DNA of 64,000 nucleotides, taken from NCBI RefSeq assembly GCF_018691265.1, contig NW_024881301.1, forward strand, positions 8,569,752 through 8,633,751, given 5' to 3'. The stretch is from Tyto alba (Eukaryota; Chordata; Aves; Strigiformes; Tytonidae). Both the position numbers and the translations under genes were made by a program. Shown here one piece after another: positions 36,184 through 48,000 of this stretch (position 1 is its first letter; each line of letters starts with the position of its first letter). The notes below the pieces were generated by a model. It made no database searches. It worked only from the letters and a program-made list of their open reading frames with translations, and had not been told where the DNA came from.

Positions 36184-36812
36184 AATCATAGAATGGTTTG
36201 GGTTAGAAAGGACCTTAAAGATCACCTAGTTCCAACCCCCCTGCCATGGGCAGGGACACCTGCCACTAGACCAGGTTGCTCAGAGCCCCGTCCAACCTGG
36301 CCTTGAACCCTTCCAGGGAGGGGGCAGCCACAGCTGCTCTGGGCAACCTCTTCCAGGGTCTCACCATCCTCAGAATAAAGAATTTCTTCCTTGTATCTAA
36401 TTTAAATTTACCCTCCTTCAGTTTAAAACCATTACCCCTCATCCTATCACTACACTCCCTGACAGAGAGTCCCTCCCCATCTTTTCTGTAGCCCCTTTAG
36501 ATACTAGAAGGCCACTCTAAGGTCTCCCCAGAGCCTTCTCTTCTCCAGGCTGAACACCCCCAACTCTCTCAGCCTGGCCTCCCAGGGGAGCTGCTCCAGC
36601 CCCCTGATCATCTTTGTGGCCTCCTCTGGACCCACTCAAGCAAGTCCATGTCCTTCTGATGTTGGGGGCTCCAGAGCTGGACACAGCACTGCAGGTGGGG
36701 TCTCACCAGAGCAGAGAGGGAGAATCACCTCCCTCAACCTGCTCGTCACCCTTCTCTTGATGCAGTTCAGGGTACGATTGCCTTACTAGGCTGCAAGTAC
36801 ACACTGCTGCAT
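36184..36812 (-). mobile_element. CR1 LINE 3' fragment, about 630 bases
   Basis: The plus strand reads AATCATAGAATGGTTTGGGT at one edge (reverse complement of the CR1 3' end). It then reads GACCTTAAAGATCACCTAGT, TCTTCTCCAGGCTGAACACC, TGATCATCTTTGTGGCCTCC and CTGGACACAGCACTGCAGGT. It is the same 3' type as the long element at 58.6-62.3 kb and looks fairly young. Open frames across it are remnants, not genes. Confidence 0.93.
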
Positions 36813-37552
36813 AATACTAACATAATAAAAATATACGGGGACACATACAACACAGTTTTCAGAAAGATTCACAAGGGCATTGAGAACAGAAGTTCCCAAA
36901 CCTTACCAAGTGATTGACTGAAAGAACATAAACAAATATCTCCTTTTTATGTATGCTTTATTTTAGTCCTGAAAAAGTTTTAAAAATAGTATCGGGTTTA
37001 TTTTAAGTTTCCTTAGAGTAAAATGTTTTATTATGAACATTAATCTAGAAAGACTGATTTCAGACAATGCACCAATGTCAATCCATCAGTTATCATTATT
37101 ACCTTTTGATGCTCAGTCTTCCATCCCTGACAGACCAAACAACCTCTTACGGAGCTACTCAAGCTTTGCAGCTTTCCTATTAACACACGCCCAGCGACGC
37201 CTCAATCACCAGACCATTTCTAGGCTGCCATCCAGTAACACGACAATACTTGCAGACAGCTGTCAGTAACAGAACTCACTGTGTCTCTCCCTTGACGTGT
37301 GACTGGATATGCAATCAGCACATATTTCTGATGATACACAGAAAGGACATTCAGCATACAGCAAAAAAACAGCCAGAAAGAAGACAGCAGAAAACAGGTT
37401 ACCAAAACAGTTCATGCTGCCAGTAGCCTATTCCTTGAGTATGTCTGCAAAGCCCTTGGGCCAAATGAATTGTTTCAGGAAGCTGTATCTCACCAATAGG
37501 TAATACTGCCTAGTTTTGTGGGTTTTGTACTACCCCCCTTTACAACAAACAA

Positions 37553-37640
37553 CAGAATCACAGAATTATTGGGTTTGAAGTGACCTCTGAAGGTCAACCA
37601 GTCCAACCTCACACACTTCAGGAAAGGCCACACCAGAAAT
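37553..37640 (-). mobile_element. Short CR1 LINE 3' fragment
   Basis: The reverse complement of a CR1 3' end is seen on the plus strand: CAGAATCACAGAATTATTGG, then GAAGTGACCTCTGAAGGTCA and CCAGTCCAACCTC. It is cut off within about 90 bases. Confidence 0.75.
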
Positions 37641-38713
37641 CCTGTGAAAATAAAACACTGTTCTGATGTATTTTGGTTCATGGCTGATCTGCAGCAATAG
37701 TTTTGACTTATTAACCTGTCAATTTTAAATCTGAGATTCTCAGTAATTCTCAGCTATACTACAATGGAACAAGAACTGAAGGTCCGTTTCCTAAAATATC
37801 CAAGGCACAAAATACAGTTCTTCCTCAAAGAAAATCAAATGCTCTATTGAAGTAAATACTTCATCTGTTTCCCAATATGAAGTTTTTTCAATTTGGATAA
37901 ACTAAATAATGAACTACAAAGCAAAAATCCAGTTATGTGTCAAGGTTATACACTGAGGTTCATTCTGTACTTGTTTATATAATGAATCACAATAGAGATA
38001 CACAAGCTTAAGATATCAGTATCATCGGACAACGCAAGTATCAAAACTATGCAGCATCAGTTGCATTCCTCCTTTTTCAGCCCTAAGACCCTGAACTGCA
38101 TGTTACTGAATTTTGATCCCATTTTCACAGGATGATTTGATTAAAAAGCATCTGGAAGAATACTGTTTTTTACTGAAAGTAAGTCCCAGATCCAATTCTC
38201 ATTTATTACACTGCTGGTACAGCATCCTTTAAACATGCTGATCAAAAACAAACCTTTCTTCTGCCTTTAACCAACTTAGGATGAATTTTCCACTGTTCTG
38301 AACGTACAGGTTATACAGATTTGCCTTTTTCAGCAGGAGGAACCCTGGCAACACACACATGTAACTTCACAAGTTGAACTTGGCAGTTAATCTGTCTGGC
38401 CTTAGCACATAATCAGAAATGGATTTACTACAGTGACAGCAAATGAAGCTCAAAACTATACTGTACTGTGTAGAGGAGTGCTTAACCCCTATCACAAGCA
38501 CAGCCTCCCTCTTTCTACACCAAATTCACATCACAACTGGAATCACACCAAAGCCAAGCTTGACAGAAAGCCAGCCAGCTGTGCTGCAGATGAAAATTGA
38601 GCCTCCATCTGCACAGCCACCAGGCACAAGGCATCTCAATAAAACAACCAGGCTGGACAGTCAGCAAGCAAACACTATTCATTATGATAGCTGAGAGCTG
38701 CCAGAAGAATGCC

Positions 38714-38733
38714 TTTTTTTTTTTTTTTTTTTT
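38714..38733 (+). repeat. T homopolymer
   Basis: Twenty consecutive T bases. It is the cause of the Phe-rich and Lys-rich frames on the two strands. Confidence 0.95.
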
Positions 38734-39060
38734 CCTCCTCAGGCTTTTCTGCCACAAGGTCACATCTGCTGTTGAAAATTAAAGTGGCTTTTTTGTGATG
38801 GCTTTGATTTAAGAGGTTCTGAGGCATACTGTTTTGAATAACGTTACTAGTGGCACATCTACTACACACTAAGAACTCCTGATCTAGTCATACACACATA
38901 TAAAGGCAAACTGTGAACACAACATTAGAGTTCAGATCAGTGTAAGCCATCTCAACCAATCATTAATGAAAAAGAATCCTATGACTCAGTAAGACATTGG
39001 ATCATTATGATATTAGACGCCATAGATGCCATCATTTCTAATTCATGTCCTTTTCTCTTT

Positions 39061-39100
39061 CATATATATATATACACACATATATATATGTACATGCACC
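39061..39100 (+). repeat. TA/CA dinucleotide microsatellite
   Basis: Alternating TA units, a short CA stretch and TA again, then GTACATG. This is a simple repeat likely to vary between individuals. Confidence 0.9.
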
Positions 39101-39912
39101 CACATACATTCTATCCTCCTTAGTTTGTCAAGTCTACACCTTAGAGAACTTCTGCAGGAGTCAACTGCCGATGCATTTTCCATGCAGCACCCAAAGCACT
39201 CCCACGCATGTAGTAAGAAAGAATGGTATTACCAAGTTAATGATACAAACAAAAGAAAACAAACAAACAAACAAAAAAATATCTGTGTTTAGATGTCCCA
39301 CTGTTTCATAGGAAAGATTCCATAGCTCTTGGCACAAAAGCTTGCAACAACTAGCATTTTAATCTTGATGTCCTTGAAATCCAGCCTGCCTCCCACATCT
39401 GCTAAAATCATGATTATGGACCTGGAGGAAGAAGGTGAGATAACAATCTGGCAGGCAAGGCATCTTCCTCCTCCTCGAGAGGCTTGGAAACTGAGAGCTG
39501 ACTCTCCTAATCCAAAAAAAACTTTGGCAAGAGCTAATCTTCAAAATTTGCTGAAACTGCTGCTATCAGGACTGTGAGGATATGCATCTTTTTCACTTTG
39601 AACTTCTGCTTTAAAATATCCTGTCAGTAGTTCTGTGTGCCTCTAATCCAATGCATTAAAGTCTTCTGGGATGGCTTGACCCTTTCCCTCCCCTCCCCTT
39701 CAGTTTTCTTCAAAATTTCTCCTCTGTGAGCTAGTATTGATCACTTAGCTAATCCACTCTAATTTCTTACTGTTCTCACAGCCAGCATTTTCCCTCTAAA
39801 AGACTAAGATTAGAAAGAATAACAACATCTTAACATCTCATCTACACAAATAAATTTTTGAAAGCATATTTTACAAGACTAGGAAGCCACCATGTTCTTA
39901 AATGACACATAC

Positions 39913-39965
39913 CTGACTGACAGGAAGCTGTTTGCCTTTTCTTGATGCAGAGAAGGGCATTGTAA
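39913..39965 (-). CDS. Candidate exon with the start codon of the minus-strand gene
   Basis: A strong acceptor (CTTGATTTCTACAG, AG at 39,966-39,967) and a strong donor (AGTCAG followed by GTATGTGT) enclose 53 bases. An ATG at 39,958-39,960 with A at position -3 opens MPFSASRKGKQLPVSQ, exiting in phase 0. Bases 39,961-39,965 would be 5' untranslated sequence joined to a first exon in the CpG island. All three frames are open over so short a span, so choosing this one as the start is inference. Short basic N-terminus, no signal peptide. Confidence 0.38.
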
Positions 39966-39967
39966 CT

Positions 39968-42330
39968 GTAGAAATCAAGACCTAATTCCCTGTTTTCTCA
40001 AAGGAATCACCTAGATGCACTAAGAATTTGATTCTGTATAAGTGGTTTAAAGAAATTACAAGATTAAGCTGCCTTTATGAAACAGCTGTTCTCAAAGTGT
40101 ACTGAAAGTGTGAAAGGACAGGAGAATAAAGCCACTTAAGACTCTAAAGGAACGCAGAATTTGGGGTGCTTCCTAACAAGCCACAGGGAGATGGTCAGTG
40201 AGGCAGGAAAAAAAGCAGTAAAAGGAGATGGCATGATCTCCTGAACGGCACGGCTGAGATGCAGTCACGTGCTGTGAAACACCATATCCCAGCCAACACC
40301 CTACCACCAAGGAGACAGTAAGCAGAGAGCTAACAGCAACAAAGTACAATACCAGCAGTGTAAGGACACAAGGCTTGGGACTTGGAGTATTTGGCTCTCT
40401 GCAAATCCCAAATTGCCAGCCATTGAGACAAGGTTTTACCACCTATGCTCCTCATCCTAAGATATCAGTAACATGGGTAGGCAACAGTAATGCTTATAAA
40501 ACCCTGCTGTGAATGTCCCTGTTTCACCAGTGACACCAGTGTAAAGAGGTACTTGCCCAGATTTCTCACAGCATCAGAAGCAGCTGAACTCAGCTGCTGG
40601 GAAGTGCTCTTCCTTACCACCACAACACTTCTCTCAAGTAGGTACAATGGAGGTAGCTCCAGAGAGCTCGGATCTCACTAAGCCAAGGACACTGTGTCAC
40701 ATTCAGTTTTTAAAAAGTGGTCATTTCCTCTTTACTAGGAAGACTGTGGAGGATCGGGCACACAATAATTTCCAAACACTCTACTAATTACACTCAACTG
40801 ATAATAAAAGAAATGGATCACATAAATCAGAGTAGACATAGTCTCACTGAGCATTGGCATTAAAATTGTGTATGAACCATCTCTATCTTTTAAAAGACAG
40901 CTGTATTAAACAGGGGGGTGAGGGAGGGCAAGGGGGATGGAATTCCACCAAATTAGCAGCATAATTTAACTATCAAACCCCCAGAAGAGGTCTCCTTATG
41001 TCTAGAGACCCAAGAGTCTATAAGAAAGCAAGTTTTGAAGCTGGAAGTAGTATTATAAAAGAAGGGGGGGGAGCCTAATATCTATATAATATATGTATCT
41101 ATATAATATCAGATATGTAGAACATTAGAGGGAAAACGTTTCATATGCACACTAATTATTTATGAAGCCAAATTTAAATGCTGTATGGTTCTAGAGAAAA
41201 ACAGTAGCCTAAACTGTTTTCCAAAGAAAGCTACTGATTTCTTTGCAATTTTGGTGCTATACACTCTGTTCAACAGAGGAATCGGTGCTATGGAGCAAGA
41301 TGCAGCAGATATCATTGCAAAAAGACAGAGGCACTAGCAGAATGTTCAGTTGCATTTGCAACCCTAAATACATCAATTTAAAATAGTCAGCTGTCTAACT
41401 AACTTTAACAACTTCACACTGTATGCTCCAGGGAAGTCCTATTAATTTTGGCAAGATGCACAGATGAGTCTTCATTAAAAAAAAAAAAAAAAAACAAAAA
41501 AAAAAAACAAAAAAAAACCAAAACACAAAGACAAACCAACACTATTAAGAGTGCATTTCAGACCACGGTTACATTCAGTAACTAACTTCTTCAGTTGCCT
41601 TGAAGTGCTCTCCTCAGATTATGCCAGGTGTCTTGAAAACAGCTAATTACAGACTACGATGGACATAGGAGACAGAGAACAAGAGGATCTTTGCACAGCA
41701 TTTTATAAAACTAGTCACTCCAGGCTTATTCATGGAACCACTACAGCAGATGTCTGGTAATCTCTTAAGTAACAGTACCTTAAGTCTGCCCACACTGTTT
41801 TGCTGTTCATAGCTCCATCACTTTGAAAAACTACCTCAAAATAACCTCTCTAAAATAGGGAATATTAATCAAAGGTTTCTGTCAGATCTTGTCATACCAA
41901 CTCAGGCTGCTCTCTACCATCTCACTCTTCGGGTGATTTTATGTCACAACATACAGTCCCTCCCATCTTTTATATTTTATTAATATTTTATTAGTGACTG
42001 TAGTACAACTGCAATTAAAAAATTTAAACATTAAATGCAAATTAACAAAAGCACTTGACAATACATGCTGTAAGATCTTCAGATCAGGTGTATGTTATTT
42101 TTTTTCATTAAACCTCTGAAGTGCTGTGGAAGTTAAAATGCTAACTCAATGAGTATTACATTAAATACACTTCAATGAAAGTAGTCATTTACACAGTCCT
42201 CTATGGCCTCTCATGTCCCAGAAGAATTTCACAGAAGCTGTGACATTACTGCGTGACAGACTAAGACAACAGAAATCAGCTGACATGGCATCAGGAGTCA
42301 CCCAAACCAAAAATAATTATATTTTAGTGC
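39968..42330. other. Presumed first intron, nothing recognised
   Basis: AT-rich sequence with small AT-rich near-duplications (about 41,080-41,112) and an A-rich tract. No supported exon on either strand. Confidence 0.35.
41477..41537 (+). repeat. A-rich low-complexity tract
   Basis: Runs of 7-18 A bases separated by single C bases, with no recognisable SINE or LINE body attached on either side. Confidence 0.9.
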
Positions 42331-42331
42331 C

Positions 42332-43145
42332 ACAGAATCACTGAGGTTGGAAAAGACCTTCAAGATTGAGTCTGACCATAAACCTAACACTGCCAAGTCA
42401 CACTAAACCATGTCCCCAAGTGCCATGTCTACACATCTTTTAAATACTTCCAGAGATGGTGACTCAAGCACTTCCCTGGGCAGCCTGTTCCAATGCTTGA
42501 TAACTTTTCCAGGGAAGAAATTTTTCCTAATATCTAATCTAAACCTCCCTGGTGCAACTTGAGGCCATTTCTTTTCATCCTATCACTTGTTGTTTGGGAG
42601 AAGAGACTGGTACCCACCTCACTACAACCTCCTTTCAGGTTGTAGAGTACAGTAAGGTCTCCCCTCAGCCTCCTTTTATCCAGACTAAGCAACCCCAGTT
42701 CCCTCAGCTGCTCCTCCTAAGATTTATTCTCCAGACCCTTCTCCAGATTCGTTGGCCTTCTTTAGACATGCTCCAGCACCTCAATGTCTTTATTGTAGCG
42801 AGGCACCCAAAACAACACAGTGTCCAAGGTGCAGCCTTACCAGGGCCAAATACAAGGGCACAATCACTTCCCTAGTGCTGCTGGTCACACTATTTCTGAT
42901 ACAAGCCAGGATGCTCTTGGCCTTCTTGGTCACCTGGACACACTGCTGGATCATATTCAGCCAGCTATCAACCAACACCCCCCAGGTCCTTTTCCACCAG
43001 GCAGCTTTCCAGCCACTCTGCCCCAAGCCTGTAGCGTTTCATGGGGTTGTTGTGACTCAAGTACAGGACCCAACACTTGGCCTTGTTAAACCTCATACAG
43101 TTGACCTTGGCCCACAGATCCAGCCTGTCTAAGGAACTCCAAATT
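42332..43145 (-). mobile_element. CR1 LINE fragment, about 810 bases
   Basis: The plus strand carries the reverse complement of a CR1 3' half. It starts at CACAGAATCACTGAGGTTGG and includes TTCCCTGGGCAGCCTGTTCC, CCTAATATCTAATCTAAACC and a reverse-transcriptase C-terminal part. Read on the minus strand, that part includes [20 protein letters not shown]. Divergence and its different 3' body suggest an older subfamily than the copies at 36.2 and 58.6 kb. Not functional. Confidence 0.92.
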
Positions 43146-46140
43146 TCTATTTGATATTTCCAAGCTAACAACGACAACAAACAACAGTTTACAAAATTTG
43201 GCTGATCTCATTGTGAATAAACGCTTTCAAATTTCTGTCATCCATAAGTTCCTCCAACACTTTGGATTATAAAACCATTAATTTTTCTATTAAAATATTA
43301 AGAGCCTAATGCTACTGTATAGTTCACCTCTGTAAGCACCTTCACAGCATGGCTCCTTGGTTTTGGATCATCTTCACTACCTACCTGCAAGTTCAAATCA
43401 ATTAACAGGGGCTATAGTAGCCATGCTCAGAATTGCAAATGAGCTTCTGCAATGATTCATTGAAAATTCATTTACTATTTCTCTCCTTACTGTATGAGGA
43501 TATTTTCAGAGTTGTTTGAAACAAGATGTGTTTGGGATATACAAGACATAAAATTGGTATATGAATGCATCTCCACCTAGAATGCAGCATGAAACAAAAT
43601 TATAAGGCTTAGAATTTTTAAAACATGAAACTGGAACTATATTAGGCAAAGTGTTTTGAACAAACATTCTTACAAGCAACACCACAACACTTTAAAAAAT
43701 GTCATAAGATAGGATCTGAGGGAAGTCAATGATTCTTAGAAAAAATAACAATGCATTAACTGTAAAAAATCAGTGTTGTTTTATGACTGCCACTGTAATC
43801 TGTTTCACAATATTAGAGATATCTTAATCACTTACTATATCTAATGAACTCTAGTTCACAAGACTAATTCTCTAAAGGACATCATTATCAAAATGTCAAG
43901 GCTTATTGCTCCTTCATTTGTTGGTCTTCTCAACAGTACTCCTCATGATTCCATTTTAGAAGCAAGGGAAAATGTATCCTTCTGTGTTATGTGCAAGAAA
44001 TGATTATGCAAGAATAGGCAAAACAGGTATGTCTCAAAGAGGCTATCCGTCTGCGGTATAAAATCAAAAATCTGAAATTTTTTTACATTAATGATTTCAC
44101 AATCCTTTTTACAAGAGTAAAGATGCAATGCTTTAATATCATGTCCAAGCTCCAGGTTTCGTTAATTACATCCTACCTACCTAAATGCCCCCTGTAGTTT
44201 CAATTAGACATGGTATTCTTCTTCACTTCCCGTCCTGATTATTGTGCACTGTTGCTAAGCGCTAGTTAACAGTTGCCACATTCACCCAACGTTGGCTGCA
44301 CTTCAGTGGTCATTCAAAGAATTAAATACAAAACATATGGTACAGAACCATACAAAGCATAAAAGCACTCTTAAAAACCACTCTAAAATGCTTAATATGA
44401 AAGATACTACAAAAGGTTACACTGCTGAACGTAAAATCCTTACAGTTCTATGCCCACTTGAAATTTCCTAGAAACACTGAAAAGTATAAAGAAATGCATT
44501 CAATCTTTTTTTTTTTTAACTATCATTAGTAAGATTTCCTAGAATATATTTTTGACATTATACTGACTTTAGTTTTACACTGAATGAACAGCCCAGCATT
44601 CACAATAAGTTACAGAGCTTCTCTGTATAGCTTCACAATACAGAATTTTTTCCAGATTTCCCTTAAAAAATAGTTTCATTCCCTATATCCCACAGCAACT
44701 AATTAGAGTCTCCTAAATTATACTACCAAGTTTTCTTCTTCCTTGTATCTGCAAAATACTTTGGACATAACTTGTTTAACTGCCAAATATCAACCCCAAT
44801 AATTATGTGTTTAAGAAGACCTTGAACCAAAGGTGCTTTTTTGAATTTTAGAAAAACTTTTCACATAGTCAGATCAACCCTCCTTTCATCTGTGATATCC
44901 TCATGCGATCTTAAGAAATTGCACATATTTTAATTATCCCAGTAAAAGCTCAGTTATCAGGTTTCCTATTATGACTTATTTCCTCCAGCATTACATGCTA
45001 GGTGTAAAAACTGCCTTACCAAAAAATTATCACTATTTCTGATTGCTATATTATCTACAGCCAAACCTAACTAATAAAAATTCCAGGTATGTACATATAG
45101 GGTTTTAGAAATAAATCATTTTTCTGTTAAACACCTTAGCCAAAATCTTGTTTCGCTCAAACACTGCCAATAATAAACAAAAACATAAGCTGTATTTGTT
45201 ATCTGTATTAACAGATGTATAATTAAACCTTCAAGGTTTGGAGCCCAACCCTTTAAACATGTGAACACATATTGAACATTATTCATTGACTTTCTGGAGC
45301 ATTTTATTGAAAATACTTGAGAATACATGAGAAAAAGTATGCATTTGTTCAAAATCCACAAGTGTTAAAATGAGGAATAAACATTTCTCAACAGCTCTGA
45401 GAACCCCCACACAATCCTTATTCCTTTGCAAAGAGGTATTTAAAAAGTTAATCCACCAGCTCCATAAGTGCTTTTGTCCTACTCACAATCAATTTCTTCA
45501 AGATAAAATGTAATTTTTTCAAATAATTTTTCTTTTTAATCCCACTAGTGCATATATAATAAGCATTTCAATCAAAAGACCCACCCTTGTTTCTATTTAC
45601 AGAGCATATCGCTTAACAAACCCCACACTTTATGCATTACAGTATTATAAAAGTGCAGAAAGCTTTAGTTGTCCTCTCAGAGGTCACAGTCACATATATA
45701 GCTATATCTCCAACTGAAATATCCGCCTACTCACTTCACTCTCAGCTCTAAACAACAGTAATAACTGTAAAAAAAAATAATTATGCTTCAGTTGTTCCTA
45801 ATCTCCATATAAAAACCAGCACTTTCTTCTTCAGCAGTCTTTTGTTTCAATCTTTTAAAAAGCTCTTTGTAACAAGGTATCAGTTTAGTATGAAGAATAT
45901 GAAATATTATTTCAATAATACTTAGAATATCGTTCAGTGAAAAAGTCTTAAGAATCACCAATTCGAAGAAAGACACATGGAAAAACGCAGGAAAGGTTGT
46001 ATCTTCAGGGTATTTAAAGCAAACATACTGACAAGCAACAGACGTGGGAAATATTTTTCCCCCAGGTAACTTAAAAGGTCTCCTACGCTTCAAACACATC
46101 TGACCATTGATAATTCTTACATTTCAGAATATGGACAGAT
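43146..46140. other. Presumed first intron, nothing recognised
   Basis: AT-rich sequence up to the abrupt rise in GC at about 46,140. There is no repeat or supported exon. Minus-strand frames of 80-103 codons (45,116-45,361; 45,788-46,099) lack splice support. Confidence 0.35.
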
Positions 46141-46680
46141 ATTTGCAGGCGCCGGGCCTAAACAAGCAGCAATCCTCACAGCAATCCCCCAGAGGGGTGG
46201 GCCGAAATCCCACGGTTTAAACAAAGTTTTCCATCCTTCGGGGAGATCTCCGACAAGCCGCGGGAAGGGCCGAGTCCCGGCGGTCCCTCACCGCTTCCCA
46301 AGGCGGCGGGGGGCGCCCCCCCCCCCGGCTGTCAGCCGCCTCGGACAGCCGGCGCTAGCTCCGCCGGGGCCGCTTTTTTTTTCCGCTCCCCACCCCCGCC
46401 ACCCTCCTCCTCTACCTTGACTTCCCAACAGCAACCCAGCCGTGCCGCCCGGCCGCCGCCGCGGTGAGGGGAATCACCGAAACGGCCGCCTGTGCCGGGG
46501 CCCGCGGCCGGCAGCCCGCTCCCGGTGCCCGCCAGCGCCACCGTTTACTGCCCGCCGGGCTGCCGCGTCTCCAGCGGACACCGCAGGGACAGCCCGCCCC
46601 CGGGAAGGAGACCCGGCGCCCTCTCTCCCCCTCCTCAAAACCAGCCTGCACATGTCCAAAAATGCCCCACCACCCCTTGA

Positions 46681-46709
46681 ACACCCCCCCACACACACAC
46701 ACACCCCCC
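46681..46709 (+). repeat. C run with CA repeat
   Basis: Two C runs flank a short CA repeat inside the CpG island, a simple-sequence tract. Confidence 0.85.
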
Positions 46710-47319
46710 GGCCGCCCACCGCCGGCGTTCTCCCCCTCCGGCGAAGCCTCCGCCGGGCGCGGAGGACGAAGCAGCCGAGCCCTCTGCCGGCGGCCGCCCG
46801 CATGGCAGCGCGGGGCGGGGGAGCTCGCCGCCCGCCCGCCCGCCCGCAGAACCACCTGCACCCCCCCGCACCGCGCCCACCCCGCCCGCCGCCGCTCCCC
46901 GGGGCTTTGCTGCCTGCCGCCCGCCCGCCCCCCCCGCCCTCAGGGGCGGCTTCGCTCCCGCAGCCGCCCGGCCGGAGCTCTCCCGCCTCCGCCTCGCCCC
47001 GCCGGCGCGGGGTCACTTCCCACACACCCACCCCCCCACCCCGGTCCAAAACGATGGTAACAAAGAGCTGGAGAGCCCACCCGGGGGGGCAGGGCACGGC
47101 GGCAGCCCGCCGCTGACACCGGCCGCAGCCGCTGGCAGCCCGCAGTGCCCCCCCCGCCCCCCGCCGCCGCCGGTGCTGCGCTCCGCGGGGTGACTGACAC
47201 CCAGCGCGACCCAACGAGCGGGGCGCCGCTGCCGCCGCCCCGACCCGCTACCTTGGTGCCCTCCCCACACACCGGCGAGAAGGTGAAGTAAAGCCCCGCG
47301 CCCCTCGCGGCTCCCTTAC

Positions 47320-47370
47320 CTTGCTGGGCAGAGAGAGAAGTTGAAGCGCTCTCCTTCCACCCCTCTCTCA
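47320..47370 (-). other. 3' part of a candidate first (5' untranslated) exon
   Basis: Minus-strand sequence ending CTCTCTCTGCCCAGCAAG directly before GTAAGGGAGC is the best splice donor in the island. The upstream limit (transcription start) cannot be read. It may lie in or beyond the T/A-rich tract at 47,371-47,427. I assume this exon is noncoding and joins the exon at 39,913-39,965. Confidence 0.35.
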
Positions 47371-47438
47371 CTTTTTTTTTTAATTTTTTTTTTAATTTTT
47401 TTTTTTTAATTTTTTTTTTCTTTTTATTCCCCCCCCCC
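47371..47438 (-). repeat. Periodic poly(T)-AA tract followed by a C run
   Basis: On the plus strand, runs of about 10-12 T bases are separated by AA at nearly regular spacing, ending in TTTTTATT and a run of ten C bases. It is a striking AT-only block inside a GC-rich island, next to the best first-exon donor. Confidence 0.9.
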
Positions 47439-48000
47439 TCCCTCCCCTCACACCGAGCGACTGCGCTCGGCAGTCCCGCCCGCCGCCCTCGGTGCCACCG
47501 TCTCCCTCTAGGTCTCGGTCTCTCTCTCTCCCCGGCGGGAGGAGGGGAGGGGAGGCGAGGGGAGGAGAATGGGGCGGACCCGCAGGTGCCGCCCCTCCTG
47601 CTCTGACAGCGGGGCGGGAGAGGGGTCGAGAGGGGGGGAGCGGGGGGCGGCTGCGGGGGAGCCGCGCTCAGGTGAGGGGGTGTCCAGCTGAGGAACGGCC
47701 TTCCCGCCCCGGGGGGATGGCAGCGACGAGCCGGAGGGTGAGGTGGTGGGTCGGGAGCGGGCGCCTGGGGTGGGCACGGGTTGGTGGAGGAGGCAGGCGG
47801 AGGGCGGTGAGGCCCGGGACATGGCGGCCGCGGGTCGGTGAACGGGCGAGCGAGCTGGGGGGGCTTCCAGTGTGAGAGGGAAGAGACGAGGGAAAAGGCA
47901 CGGAGGGGAGCCAAGGAGGGAGCTGGGAAGCGTCACAACCCTGTCAGAAATCCAGCGCGGCTCGGTGGCCGGAGAGGCAGAAGATGGCACTGAGTGCAGG

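Larger units (their letters stand above)
46140..48000. promoter_or_regulatory. CpG island, probably a bidirectional promoter
   Basis: A sharp change from AT-rich DNA to about 1.9 kb dense in CpG, with GGGGCGGG-type Sp1-like boxes (for example about 47,611) and long C or G runs. The minus strand has a near-consensus donor at 47,318-47,319 (CAGCAAG followed by GTAAGG) and weaker ones at 47,250 and 46,414. The plus strand has CTCAG followed by GTGAGG at 47,672. Donors leaving in both directions suggest divergent transcription. All long frames here (up to 324 codons) are composition-driven and appear on both strands. Confidence 0.8.

Noticed and set aside
42752..43180. Frames of 70-126 codons on both strands
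   Set aside because: They fall inside a CR1 fragment. The minus-strand one is a remnant of its reverse transcriptase.
46412..47990. Long frames of 127-324 codons on both strands in the CpG island
   Set aside because: Stop codons are rare in GC-rich DNA. The frames overlap on both strands, are dominated by Pro, Arg, Gly and Ala, and show no domain.
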